Source: Branchinecta lynchi | Lineage: Eukaryota; Arthropoda; Branchiopoda; Anostraca; Branchinectidae | Length of the DNA: 64,000 nt | Assembly: GCA_023053575.1 (NCBI GenBank) | Contig: JAKZAP010000007.1 | Coordinates: 25,693,464 to 25,757,463, forward strand | Direction of reading: 5' to 3' | Notes under the pieces: generated by a model | What the model saw: the letters and a program-made list of their open reading frames with translations, nothing else | Database searches by the model: none | What the model was told of the DNA's origin: nothing | Part shown: piece after piece, positions 37,001 through 49,000 of the stretch | Numbering within the stretch: the stretch's first letter is position 1 | How the letters are laid out: the number at the start of each line of letters is the position of its first letter | Translations under genes and position numbers: made by a program

Positions 37001-40000
37001 TCTTACTTTGCGGTCAAGGTTGATACGGTAATAGTCGGATTTGGGAAGTAGCTATTTATAAGCAAATCTTGTTGAATATCTAATATTCCAGCGAAGTTTC
37101 GTCATCCTAGCTCATCTGGAAGTACCTTAACTCGCGATCACCGGAATCCCAGACCCCCCCCCCCCCCTCCAACTCCACCCACAATACCCGAAGCCAATCC
37201 GGTTCTGTAACTGATGCCCAGAGCATCTGTTTGTTATTCTACAATGTTCGATCCCGATCACACCAGTCTAAGCGGGTCTAGTATTCCCCCCCCCCTCAAC
37301 AGTTGTCGGATCCGATCCGGAAATGACGAAGATCGCCACAGGGATATGTCCTCTGTTCATTTATTAAATTTCACTCGAATCCGATCGCCCGTTCCAAAGT
37401 TGCGCATGACTCAATATTCAGGATTTCCCTCCCTCCACTCCCCCCTAAGATTATCATATCGAAGATTTTTTTTTATATTTCCAAGTCAGTTTGAACGGGT
37501 CCCTGATATGCCTGCCAAGTTACGTCATGAAAATCCCCAGAAACTGGAATTCCGGGAAACCCCCTACACCCCCACCCCCGAAGTGTCCGGATCCAGTCCA
37601 ACTGTGTAAAAGATTAACCTGGAGCAGATGTTTGTTCTTCCCAGTAAGTTTCACTCCGATCCCTCCATTCTAACCGTTTCTCGAGATTTCCGGTCTCCCC
37701 CCCCAACTCCCCCCTAGCTATCGAATATGGTCAAGACCTTAAACGGGACATCAGACATATAGAATCTATTCAGTTACTAAGTTTCATTCCAATCCGATTA
37801 CCCGTTCGGAAGTTACACACTGCTCAATTGGATTCCCCCGCCCTCCCCCCCCCCCCCCGAGATGGTCGGATCGGAAAACTGATTATTTCTAAGTTTGTTT
37901 GGTCGGGTCCCTGATATGCCTGCCAAGTTTCATGGTCCTAGCACATCTGGAAGTACCCGAACTCGAAAAAGTGTGACAAACTGCCCTCAATTTTCAAGTT
38001 CGCACAGCCCTCCACTCCCTCAATATGGCTGGATTGGGAAACTGATTATTTCCAGGGTAGTTTGGTTGGGTTGCTGATATGCCTGCCAAGTTTCATTGTC
38101 CTTGTACATCGGGAAGTACCCTAATTTGAAAAAATGTGACAAAAAACCGGACCGACCGACAGACCGACGGACGGAATTATGATCGGTATATGGCACTTGA
38201 GCCAGAGGCTGCAAGTGCCATGAACAAAAAATATTCCTTGAGCCCAAGCTGACTATGAAAAATATATTCAAATAATGCATACAACGGGTACGTCTGCTAC
38301 GATTCATTGGCAGGGATGAACATTGACAGCCTGACGAGGACCCTTGCCAAGAAGGGCCAAATATCGCTGCCAAAGCATCGTAGCATTATTTACAAAAAAA
38401 AAATGGAAAATAAATATTTTTCTACTTAAATACAGACAGTTTTAACACAGAGTGAACCAGACTGTTTTAAAACTTTATGCCGCAGTAAAAAATTTCGAAA
38501 ATCAGACTCCTTCATGGTAAAAATCGACCAGATTACTTTCCAAACAACAGTGTGTCGCAGACAAAAATTTTTAAGATGTATGTGTTTTCTGTAAAAACCC
38601 TAAGTCGCTTACTTACCCGATCCGACCATCGTGGGGAAGTAGTCAACTCATCGTGGATTTCAAAAGTTTATATTCCAAAAACATATTTTGTGTGAACTGA
38701 TGAAGCAATCATTAGTCTCATAGGCCTAGCTATCCCTCAGCGATGAAAAACAAGACCAAAGGTTTCGATGGGATCCCAAAAATTCAATATGTGATCCAGA
38801 CAACTGGGTCTTGTCTTAGCCAAATCCAGTCATCGCCAGACTCCTTGAACATTCTTACAATTAAAATTCAGAAACAGATTAAGGCCAAATAGCTAATCAT
38901 CTGAGAAAAACTTCCTACCACTACCGCCAATTTCCCGATTTCAGCCAAACTCCAGAACTAATTGTCCGGCGAAAAAAAAAGAAAGCTCAAAAATGAACTC
39001 TGGGTATCTTCTTTCCCCAATAATGAACATCTAGTCAACTTCAAATAAAAATTTAGCTTATAACACATTTTCCGAGTCCAGCCGGATTCCGGTTGAACTA
39101 TATGTCCGGGTAAAATATGATTGTCACACACGGATTCAGCATCTCTTCTTACCCCTTGTTATCTAATCAACTAGAAATAAAACTTTAACTTCTACCAATT
39201 TTCCGGCTTTGGCCGGATTCCGGGCGAATTACATGTCTGGATAGAAAATTGTTTTCACATAAGTGTTCAGCATGTCTTCTTGCCCTAAATCGAACATCTA
39301 ATCAACTTCAACTAAACCTTTTAATTTTAACAAACTTTCCGGTTTGGGCCGGATTCCGGTCGAAATACTTGTTCGATAACAAAATGATTTTCACCATCAT
39401 GTTCAGCATGTCTTCTTACCCCATAATCGACTATCACATTAGCTGTTTCAAAATATTTTGTTTGCCCCTTAATTTGAAACCCCTCCCCCACCCCTAAATG
39501 TAGGGCTACAAAGCCCATCTTCAAACTTGACTTGTCCGACGACCCAACGAATCCTCATACTAAGTTTCATCAAAATATCTCATTCCTTTCGAGAGTTATC
39601 GTGCTACAGACGGACGGACAGACAGACGGACAACTTTTGCGATGTCATAGGTATCCCTCCACGTACGTTTTGGGATCCCAAAAGTAAGAGCTGGAAGCTC
39701 AAATGGCACTTGCAAGGCTGGGTCAGATGAAAGTGATGGTCAGAAGTATTGTTTCCACTTTCTGGTTAAGATTCGCACTATAAGGGTGCTGAAAATTAAT
39801 TTCTAAGAAAAACCCTTGAGGCAAAAAGGATATATACATGGCGATCGTGAAAAAGTAAATTTTGCTTAAAAGTGTTTTTTGTATTTTGCGGTTAAGATGA
39901 GTTCTTTAAGGAATGGTGATCTCTAACCCAATGATGTCAAGTTTCTAATACCCCAGCAAAGTTTTATGGTCCTAGCACATCTGGAAGTACCTTAACTCAC

Positions 40001-43000
40001 GATCATTCCGGACACCCCCCCCCTTCCCCCTCGAATCCGGTTCGATTCTGTCAGTAACGTACCTAGGACTTGTGCCTGTACTTCTCACCAAGTTTCATCG
40101 TGATCGCTCCACTCTATGCGCGTCACAAGATTTCCGGTTCTCCCCTCCGACCCCCCCTCCCACTTGATTGGATCTAGTCCGGACTTGAAACGGGACATCT
40201 GAGACGTGGGATCTTTCAAGATATCAAGTTTCATTAAGATCCGATAACCCGTTCGAAAGCTATGCATGCCACTAATTCCCGGATTCCGCCGTCTCCCCCT
40301 CCCCCACGACTGTCGGATGGGGGAGTGACTGTTTCCAAGTTGATCTGGTCGGGTCCCTGATATGCCTACCAAGTTTTATCGTCCTAGTCCACCTAGAAGT
40401 GCATTAAATAAGGATCGCCGGAATTCCGGAACCCCCCTCCAGCTCCCCCCATAGTGTCCGAATCCGATCCAGTTCTGTCAGTTGTTTATCTAGAGCTTCT
40501 TCTTGTTCTTGCCACTGAGTTTCATCCGGATCGCTCCACTCTAAGAGTTTCACACGATTTCCAGTTCCCCCCTCCAACTCCCCCCCCCCCCCCCGATTCA
40601 TCGGATCCGGTCCGGACTTGATATGAGATATCTGAGACACAAGGTCTTTCCAGATATCAAGTTTCATTAAGATCCGATCACCTCTTCGAAAGTTATGCAT
40701 GCCCCTGTTTTCTGGATTCCGCCACCTCCCCCTCCCTCCACGATGGTCGGATCGGTCAAGTGACTATTTCCAAGCTAGTTTGGTCGGGTCCCTAATATGC
40801 TTGCCAAGTTTCATCGTCCTAGAACTTCTGGAAGTACCCTACTCGAGAACAGTGGACCGACCGACCAAAAAGTGATCGGTATATGGCGGAGCTGCAAGTG
40901 CCATAAAAATCTAATTGTGTTTTAGTTGCCCAGCAATTAGTATTTATATCTTGAAGTTGTAAGCTAGCTCTCTTCAAAATACATTTATCAGAACCGACTG
41001 TCCTTATTCGCCTCCCTGACCCCAGCTTAGCGAAGCTATCAATTACAATGAGAGTTTTCCCTGGTGTCTACCAACCGTATTCTTTCTTTCGTAACGTGAA
41101 CCAAAACTGTCAGAATTGACAAGAGCCTCCTGACTTAATTTTTGCCCTCATTAAAAGTGAATTGTCGGCTTCTCTTATTAATCCCCTGGGCGAGCTTCCG
41201 TAACTATCCCGTCGACAACAACATGTGAGCAAACTTCCGGAAAATGTGTGTGAACTGACGTTTATGCCAACTGACGTTTATGCCAACTGACGTTTATGTC
41301 AACTGACGTTTATACCAACTGACGCTTATGTGAAGTGACGGTAGCCGAACTGACGGTAGGCGAACTGACGTGTAGCTGAACTGTCGGATTTTAGGATTAG
41401 GTGAACTGACGTGTAGGTCTACTGACGTTTATGTCAACTGACAGTAGGCGAACTGACGTTTGATCAACTGACGTGTAGGGCAACTGACGTGTTGGCCAAC
41501 TGACGTGTTGGTCAACTGACGTGTTGATGAAGTGACGTGTTGATCAACTGACGGATTTTTGGGGGTCAACTGACGTGTAGGCGAACTGTCGGAAAATGTT
41601 GGCGTACTGACGGAATTCTGTGGCGAACCGACGTTTATGTCAACTGACGTGTTGCGGTACTGACGGGACCCCGTCCAATGTGAGCAATATAATTCACTAA
41701 AACCCTCAACATTACTGATGCCAATTACCTACTCTCAGAGGACAGTGCTCGGAAAATCTGCCACTAGAATGGCAGGTTTTCCTTGGTTAGTTCAAATCAA
41801 TACAAATTCATCTCCAACACTATTGACAGTAAATACCAAAGAGCCTCTACCACCTGTTTCCGCATTTAATCAAACTGGTATTTGCCTAGCCTTTTGAAGT
41901 CGCCTAGTCTTTGGTGTGATTGCCTAAAACGCGTTTGTCCCATGGGGAAATGACGTTCACTGACTTGCCCAACTGTTAGAATTGCCGAACAGCGTTGCCA
42001 AAGGTGATACTTTTGGTGCTTTTGACACTGTCTCCATGACACACAGACATTTTTGTCTCTGAAAGGAACACCTTTTTTACGAATGGCACTTTTTAGGTCA
42101 TAAAAGTACTTTTTACATTTACTTCATTAAAGTGACGAATTACCGCCCAGAAAACATTGCCAAAACAATTACAGATTGAAGCCTTAAATAAACATCATTT
42201 TCGATTAACTCTTGTTACAAAACTGTGCTGTAACAAGAGGCGTTCCTAGCCAAAATGTGTGTGTGGGAGGGGGGGGGGGGCAAGGTATTTACTGACTGGC
42301 TAGTAATTTTTAACAACACTGTTTTTGCCGATAAAAACGACTATTATAAAGAGACTGTTTTGACGAAAGTCCGGCTGATTTTAAGGAAAACTACTATTTT
42401 TAAGAAAAATCGACTATTTTTATGAGAAACCAACTGATTTAAAAAAAATCGGGGAGCTTCGCGTCTACTCGGATATTTTTTACCGACTGGCAGACAACTT
42501 CAAGTGTGTGGGGGGGGGGGGGGTAAATCGTACACTGCAGAACCCCAAAAAATACATTCAGGTGTTTAGATATCCTATTAGGAAAAAAAATTTATTTTAT
42601 TTTTTATGATGGGTGGTTTCCCCTGGGGTAAGGTACAGGAAGGTAAAACGTAAACTGGTTAGTTATTTTGTAAATTGAGAGGTAGGGTTGTGTCTGAGAG
42701 TAGGAGCAGTGACCATACTTTGATTATGTGTGATTTATTAATAAACCCATTGAACTGAACTGAACCGATACTCTTTTATAATGTAAGATATTCTGACTGG
42801 CCACTTTTGTCATAGCAAGATGACAAAAATTTACTTCACTTTTGTCATAGCAAAAGATGTTCAAAGTTAACTAACATTCAAAGAACTGAGTTCTTCTTTG
42901 AAAATTTCTCGGAAATTTCTCAAAATTGGGGACTACTCTGGTTTGTTTTTCATCTCTAAATCAGTCTGGTGAGAAACATAAATTAACAAGAGCTACGAGG

Positions 43001-46000
43001 TCATATGGCACTTGTACGAGTAGGCTGTACAAGAAAGTAGATGAGAACGTCACAAAATACACCCGCCATCCAAAAATGCGGTTCGGAAATAGAAATAGGA
43101 TATTTAGTTACACTCATTTCTGAGCAGTTCCGGCATCGTCTCGATTGTCTGTAGCAAATGCACATGACTGTTCAAACTTTCATCCCAATAAATCCATTTG
43201 TTTGATCCCTAGACGTGTTACACAATTTCCGGTACTCACTCTATCTCCACCTACCGTGGCCGAATCTGGTTCGGAATAAAAAAAATCGACCACCTAAAGC
43301 ATCTTCTTTTATACCATCTATCAAGTTTCACTCGAATCTGAGCATTTTTGGAAAGTTCCGGTACCCCCCCCCCCCTCCCACCAACATTGTCGGAGCCGGT
43401 TCGGGCCCAGTCTCTTAATTCCCTGTTCCTGTCCATCAAGTTTTACTGAAATTGGAGCATAGCCTATCTGCAAGTTTCCAGTACCCCCCCCCCTACCTTG
43501 GCCGAATCCGGCCCGGACGCCAAATAACAAATCTAGGCCGCATAAACTCGGCACTGTCGAATTTGCATCTCATTCGGTCCATCCGTTTGGTTTTTGTGCA
43601 TGTCAAAAGTCCCCCCCCCCCCCAACCCCCAATTCCCCTAATCATGGTCGCATATGGTTTGAACGCATGTTTTACATGTCGAGGCCATCGATTCGTATCA
43701 CCCAGGAAGTTTCACTAGAACCAGACCACTCGTTTGCAATTTATTGAAGTCAATTTCCATATATCTCTTCTCTTGCTCCCCAAAAAATGCTCGGATCTAG
43801 GAACGGAAGTTACGGGGGTATGTTGTGTCAGGTCAAGAGGTCAAGATAATTCGGGTTGCTAATATGCCTGCTAAGTTTCGTTGTCGTTTTACATCTGAAA
43901 CTATTCTAACTCACGACTACCGGAATTCCAGGAAACCCCCTCCAACTCCCCCCACAGAGCCCCGAAACCATCTGGCTCCGTCAATTTCATCTAGGCCTAA
44001 TGCTTGTTCCATCCATTAAGTTTCGTCCCAATCCCTCTGCTTTTAGAGTTTCTTGAGTTCCCCCCCCCCCCCCATCCCCACAGGTATCGGACCCGACCCG
44101 GACGTGACACTGAACGTCCGAGGCGATGGCTCACCACACAAGTTTCATTCAAAACCTATCACCTGTTCAAAAGTTATGCACGCCACTAGATTCCGGACTC
44201 CCCATCCACCCACTCCCCCCACGCTGGTCGGGTCGGGGAAACTGCTGTTCTCAAGTCAATCTGTTCGGATTCCTGACATACCTGCCAAGTTTCATCGGCC
44301 TAGGACATCAGGAAGTATGCCGAACTTGCGGGATCGCTAGAAATCCGGACCCCCACCCTAACTCCCCCCCGGTGCCCTGATCCGGTCCGGTTATGTCAAT
44401 GATTCTAGGACTTGTGCTTGTTTTTCCCACCAAGTTTCATCCCGATCCCTCCACTCTAAGCGTTTCTCAGAATTTCCGGTTCCCTCCTCTAACTCCCCCC
44501 AGTGTCTTCGGATCCCGCCCGGATTTAAAGTGAGACGTCTGAGACACGAGGTCATCCTAAATATCAACTTTCATCAAGATCCCATCAACCGTTCGCAAGC
44601 CAAAAATACCTCAAATTTTGGCTTCACCCTCCCTCCACTCCCCCCCCCCAGATGGTCGAATGGGGAGTTGACGATTTCCTATTTAATCTGGTCGGGTCCT
44701 AGACATGCCTGTCAATTTCCATCGTCCCAGCACATCAGGAAGCACGGAACTCGCGGGATCACTACAAATTCGGACTTCTCCCCCCCCCCCCAACTCCCCC
44801 AAAGTGAGCGGATCCGTTCCGGTTATATCAGTCACGTATCTAGGACCTTTGCTTGTACTTTCCACCAAGTTTCATCCGGATCCCTCCACTCTAAGTGTTT
44901 TCCAAGATTTCCGGTTTCCCCCTGCAACTCCCCCCAATGTAACCGGATCCGGTCTGGATTTAAAATGGTGGGTCTGAGACACCAAGTCCTTCCATATATC
45001 AAGTTTCATTAAAATCCGATCACCCGTTCGTAAGCTAAAAATATCTCATTTTTCCTATTTTTTCCGGATTCCCTCTCCCTCCACTCCCCTCCAGATGGTC
45101 GGATCGGGGAAGCGACCATTTCTAATTTAATCTGGTCCAGTTCCTGATATGCCTGCCAAGTTTCATCGTCCTAGCTTATCTGGAAGTGCCCGAACTAGGA
45201 AAACCGGGACCGACAGACCAACTGACGGACAGAAATCACAATCGCTATATGGCACTTGAGTAAGCTCAAGTGCCATAAAAACTTATTATCTGCTAAGAGC
45301 CAAGTGCTTCAGGTTCCTTTTGGAATACAGAATGAAATTAGATTTGTTAATTTTGTCTCCACTTTGAAAGCTATTTGGATGGTTCTGAAAATGATGGTGA
45401 GAAAAAATTTGCCTTCCTAAAGTCAAATTACTCTACTGTACTCTGAGTAGCTGCAGTAATTTGAGACAATACAGTCATACACAAATCCTCGATTTTTGCC
45501 GATTTTCCTCCAATGATGGGACATGCCAGAGCATGATATTGCCTTACACAAATCCTCAGCTTTGAGGAATATTGTTCCAACCTTAGAGCACGACCCACTA
45601 TATGAGACAAGTACTCATAATATTTTGTCTAAAAATGTGTCTTAGGGCTGGAGCAACAGCAAAGTACACACAGTCAGAAGTTTCATAGCAGATAACAGAA
45701 GGAAATGCAGTTTCAACAGATAACACTTTTATTTGATCTTTAATACGGTTGCCCTCCCCCAAGTTCTAGTTGCTAGTTCAGTTTTTAATTATTTTAGAAT
45801 TTCAGATATCACACCTTCGAGTTACTTTCTTTAAGTTTGGTAAGTGGCTCTGCAAATTTAACAGATTTGAGTCTAATACAAGAATGATGCGAGATCTAAA
45901 TCTGAAAGACCCTATTGTTGTTGCGAGAAGTAAGGAAGATAAGCTGTCTGCCCGGTATCAGGAACTCAACCACCATCTTGCTCAAGTATAGTTATTATTA

Positions 46001-49000
46001 AATATTTTAGTTTCTGTTAAAATTACACGCTGAAAGTGAACTTTTAAAAGTTCAGTGAAAAGATTATTCACATTAGTTTTTTTGTTCGAGATAAATTTTG
46101 TTTATTAGTTACATAGTGGTTTGTTATGATTGTGTTTATGATGCCGATGTTTAGTTGCTGTCGATCTATTTTTTTAAACTCGTCTTTTTGGCGGAATAAA
46201 AGCTTATTATTATTATTATTATTATCTTAATTTTATCTATTATCATTTTCGCATGTTACACACGAATATGTCATGCATCCAAGAAGGGCGACACCACAGG
46301 AAAAATATCTGCTGACCTTTTTTTGTCATCAGGATGTCAACAATCCTTTCTCTGCAGTTTTTCAGCTCTTGCTGGCATTCTTTTCTTATGCAATATTTGC
46401 AAAATAATAACAGGCAAAATATCAAATGATATCTGTTAAAAATGCACACCCTTGCATTATCTGTTAGGAATGGAACTTCTCGTAACCATGATAATCTGTA
46501 AATCTTCAGAAATAAATTTTCAAGAAAGTACAGTGCCTATGTTCCATGGCAGTAGACCAAAGTATATTGAACATATGAGACAAGTACAACGATTGTACTC
46601 ATACTCTGAGGCATGCACTAACGTCGGAGAACTGTGCTCAAACGTTAAGGATTTGTTTATGAACGCACTGCCAACCAGCTATTCCCTGAGTTGAACATTA
46701 GAAACTGCACCACCTGAGATGAAAAGCAGTCTATACAACTGCAAGTAATCTCCTGAATCTCAGGTTTCTCCCAGTATCTACATAATCTGCTATATGTGGG
46801 GTTTCTGCCAATCTGGCTACTCCAGTGTCCTCCCGAGCAGAAGGTTTGCTTCAATTTTGCAATCATCTGATCAGTCTTCTCTCTCCTAGAACTGCCAAAC
46901 CTCTATTTTGGGAGATCTGGCAGACCTAGGCAGACCCCCCCACCTTTTTGAGATTCGGTAAAATTACTAAATACTAAATGTTCGGTATTTTCTCTTCGGT
47001 ATAATCATTGGGATTCGGTATATTTGCCAGTATTCGGTAGTTATCACGAATTTGGTGAGAGAACTTACTGAAATCATTTGGTAATTTTTCGATGCTGGAA
47101 CTATTCGGTATATTTATGGAGATTCCGTAGTTACACAGAACCCCGATAAGCTATTGGTTCAAAATTATTCGCTATCATGATTAGGATTCGGTTATTTATT
47201 CAGTATAATTTCCAGGATTAGGAAGTTGACCACGAGTACTGACTTTGTTCCAGTTTCGACGAAAGTATACCGAATATGAATATTGTTCGGTAGTCTTTCG
47301 ATACCAAAACAATTCGGTATAATAACCGGGATACGCTAGTTATACAGAATCCCGAACATGCTATCGGCCTAAACTTATTCGGTATAATAAGTGGAATTCG
47401 GTAATTTATTCTTTATAATTGCCAGGATTCTGAAATTACCACAAACCTCGAAACTCAGAAGAGTCCGAGTGAAGCACTGGTCGCAGACAACAGGGATGAT
47501 CTATGATATCATTGATACTCCTTACTTTTATTTGGATTCCAAAAAGAATATCTATTCATAAATATTTCAAAAATTCCGCCTGCTGCACTTTCCGTAATAT
47601 TCTCTATTTTGTGTAACATCGCGTCATTTGACGGGGGTTTCAAGCCAGTTTTAGGATTGAGATTCGAAACATTAAAAGCTAGAATTTGGATGGAAATTAA
47701 GATTAAAATTAAAAGCCAAAAAAAATTTGGCTGGCGGCGCTCACTTTATGTGATTATGGGTAGTATATTGACTAGACTACAGTTACTACTGCTGCCGGAA
47801 CGTCGCTCCATCCGGTTTCTGGAACTTCTTGGAGTCTCGGCGTTTAATCAACGGTAAATGATAGAATTTGTAAGAGAAGCAGTTAGTTTTAGCCTACAGC
47901 AAAAAAAAATAATTTCTAATTTTCTATTGGCTATAAGAGGTAGAAGCTGTTACTGCAGTCACGCCCGGCAGCATATTCTCCATGTGGCCTTCGCCAGAAT
48001 GCTGCCTAATAGTTGGCTTATCGTCTTTCATGCTGCCCTTTATTGTTACTCTTCCTCCGTAATCGTCTCTGTTCCATAATTTAAAGCTCAAATTCTTAGC
48101 TCTAGGATTCAGTAAATTTTTGAAAGATTCGGTAAAATTGTTGCTCTGCACCCCCCCACCGAAAATGCACTTGCGACGCCCCTGGACCTAGGAGATCATA
48201 ATATCACAGCAAAATTAAGGCAAACCTCCTGCTCAGGAGAACACAAGAGTAGCCAGATTGGCAGAAACCCCACAGACAGGGGGTTTCCACAATTTTTTCA
48301 ACCAGTTGTTAATAACCATAAAAACAGACAATTTTTTCTTGGAAACAACAATTTTTCATTAAAACAGTCAGTTTTTAGAAAAAAACAACAGATATTTTTT
48401 TTTTAACAGAATCACACAATTTTTTCTCGGAAACAACCGATTTTCTTTTTCAACAGTAAATTTTTGGAAAAAACAACAGATTCTTTCTAAAGAGCAGAAT
48501 CAGAACAACAGATTATTTCTAAAAAGCAGAATCAGTTGATTTTGACAAAAAAAGAGCTGCAAAAAACAGTCAGCAGAAATGAATGGCCAGCCAGCAAATA
48601 CCTTGCCCCCCCCAAACATTTTTGGCTAGTAAAACCTCTGCCCACAGATAGCAGGTTATACAAGTACTGGGACAAACCTCAGTCATATTCAGGAGATAGC
48701 TTGACAGACAGATCAGAGGAAACCTCCCAGGTTGGAAACTATAACAGTGGTTAGATCAGGAGAAACCTTCAAGATATGACACTGCAATAGTGGTACAGAC
48801 CTGAGTTGCGTTTATTTGAAGTTCATAGTACAGCGGAGTGTTTTATTTGCCACCAGACTTCCCCCTGAGTGGGACCAGACCCGATAGTTTGTACTGTATT
48901 GGGTGAGGCAGCAAACAGTTCAGCATACCTTCGCTGACTTAGTCTGCCGCGAATAAAACAGCAACTTACAGTTCGTCATCCTCTCTCCGCTCCCGCTGTA

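Larger units (their letters stand above)
34764..41672. mobile_element. Foldback-like composite element with inverted minisatellite arms
   Basis: Termini mirror each other: left GGGGTCGCTGTCACTACCGC, right (inverted) GGGGTCCCGTCAGTACCGC. Flanks are the direct repeat GTCCAAT(G) at 34757-34763/4 and 41673-41679/80, a 7-8 bp target duplication. Each arm is a minisatellite followed by a unique inverted block (about 35205-35265 and 41155-41215, sharing 'ccaggggattaataa' and 'gaagccgaca'). The centre is filled by F1 and F2 Helentron-like copies and an HM dimer, so only the arms belong to the original element. The layout resembles Drosophila Foldback elements; homology is not claimed. No transposase frame seen. 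Confidence 0.8.

Noticed and set aside
43215..45012. Several proline-rich plus and glycine-rich minus ORFs
   Set aside because: They run through the C-run core units of Helentron-like family F2 and repeat with its period.
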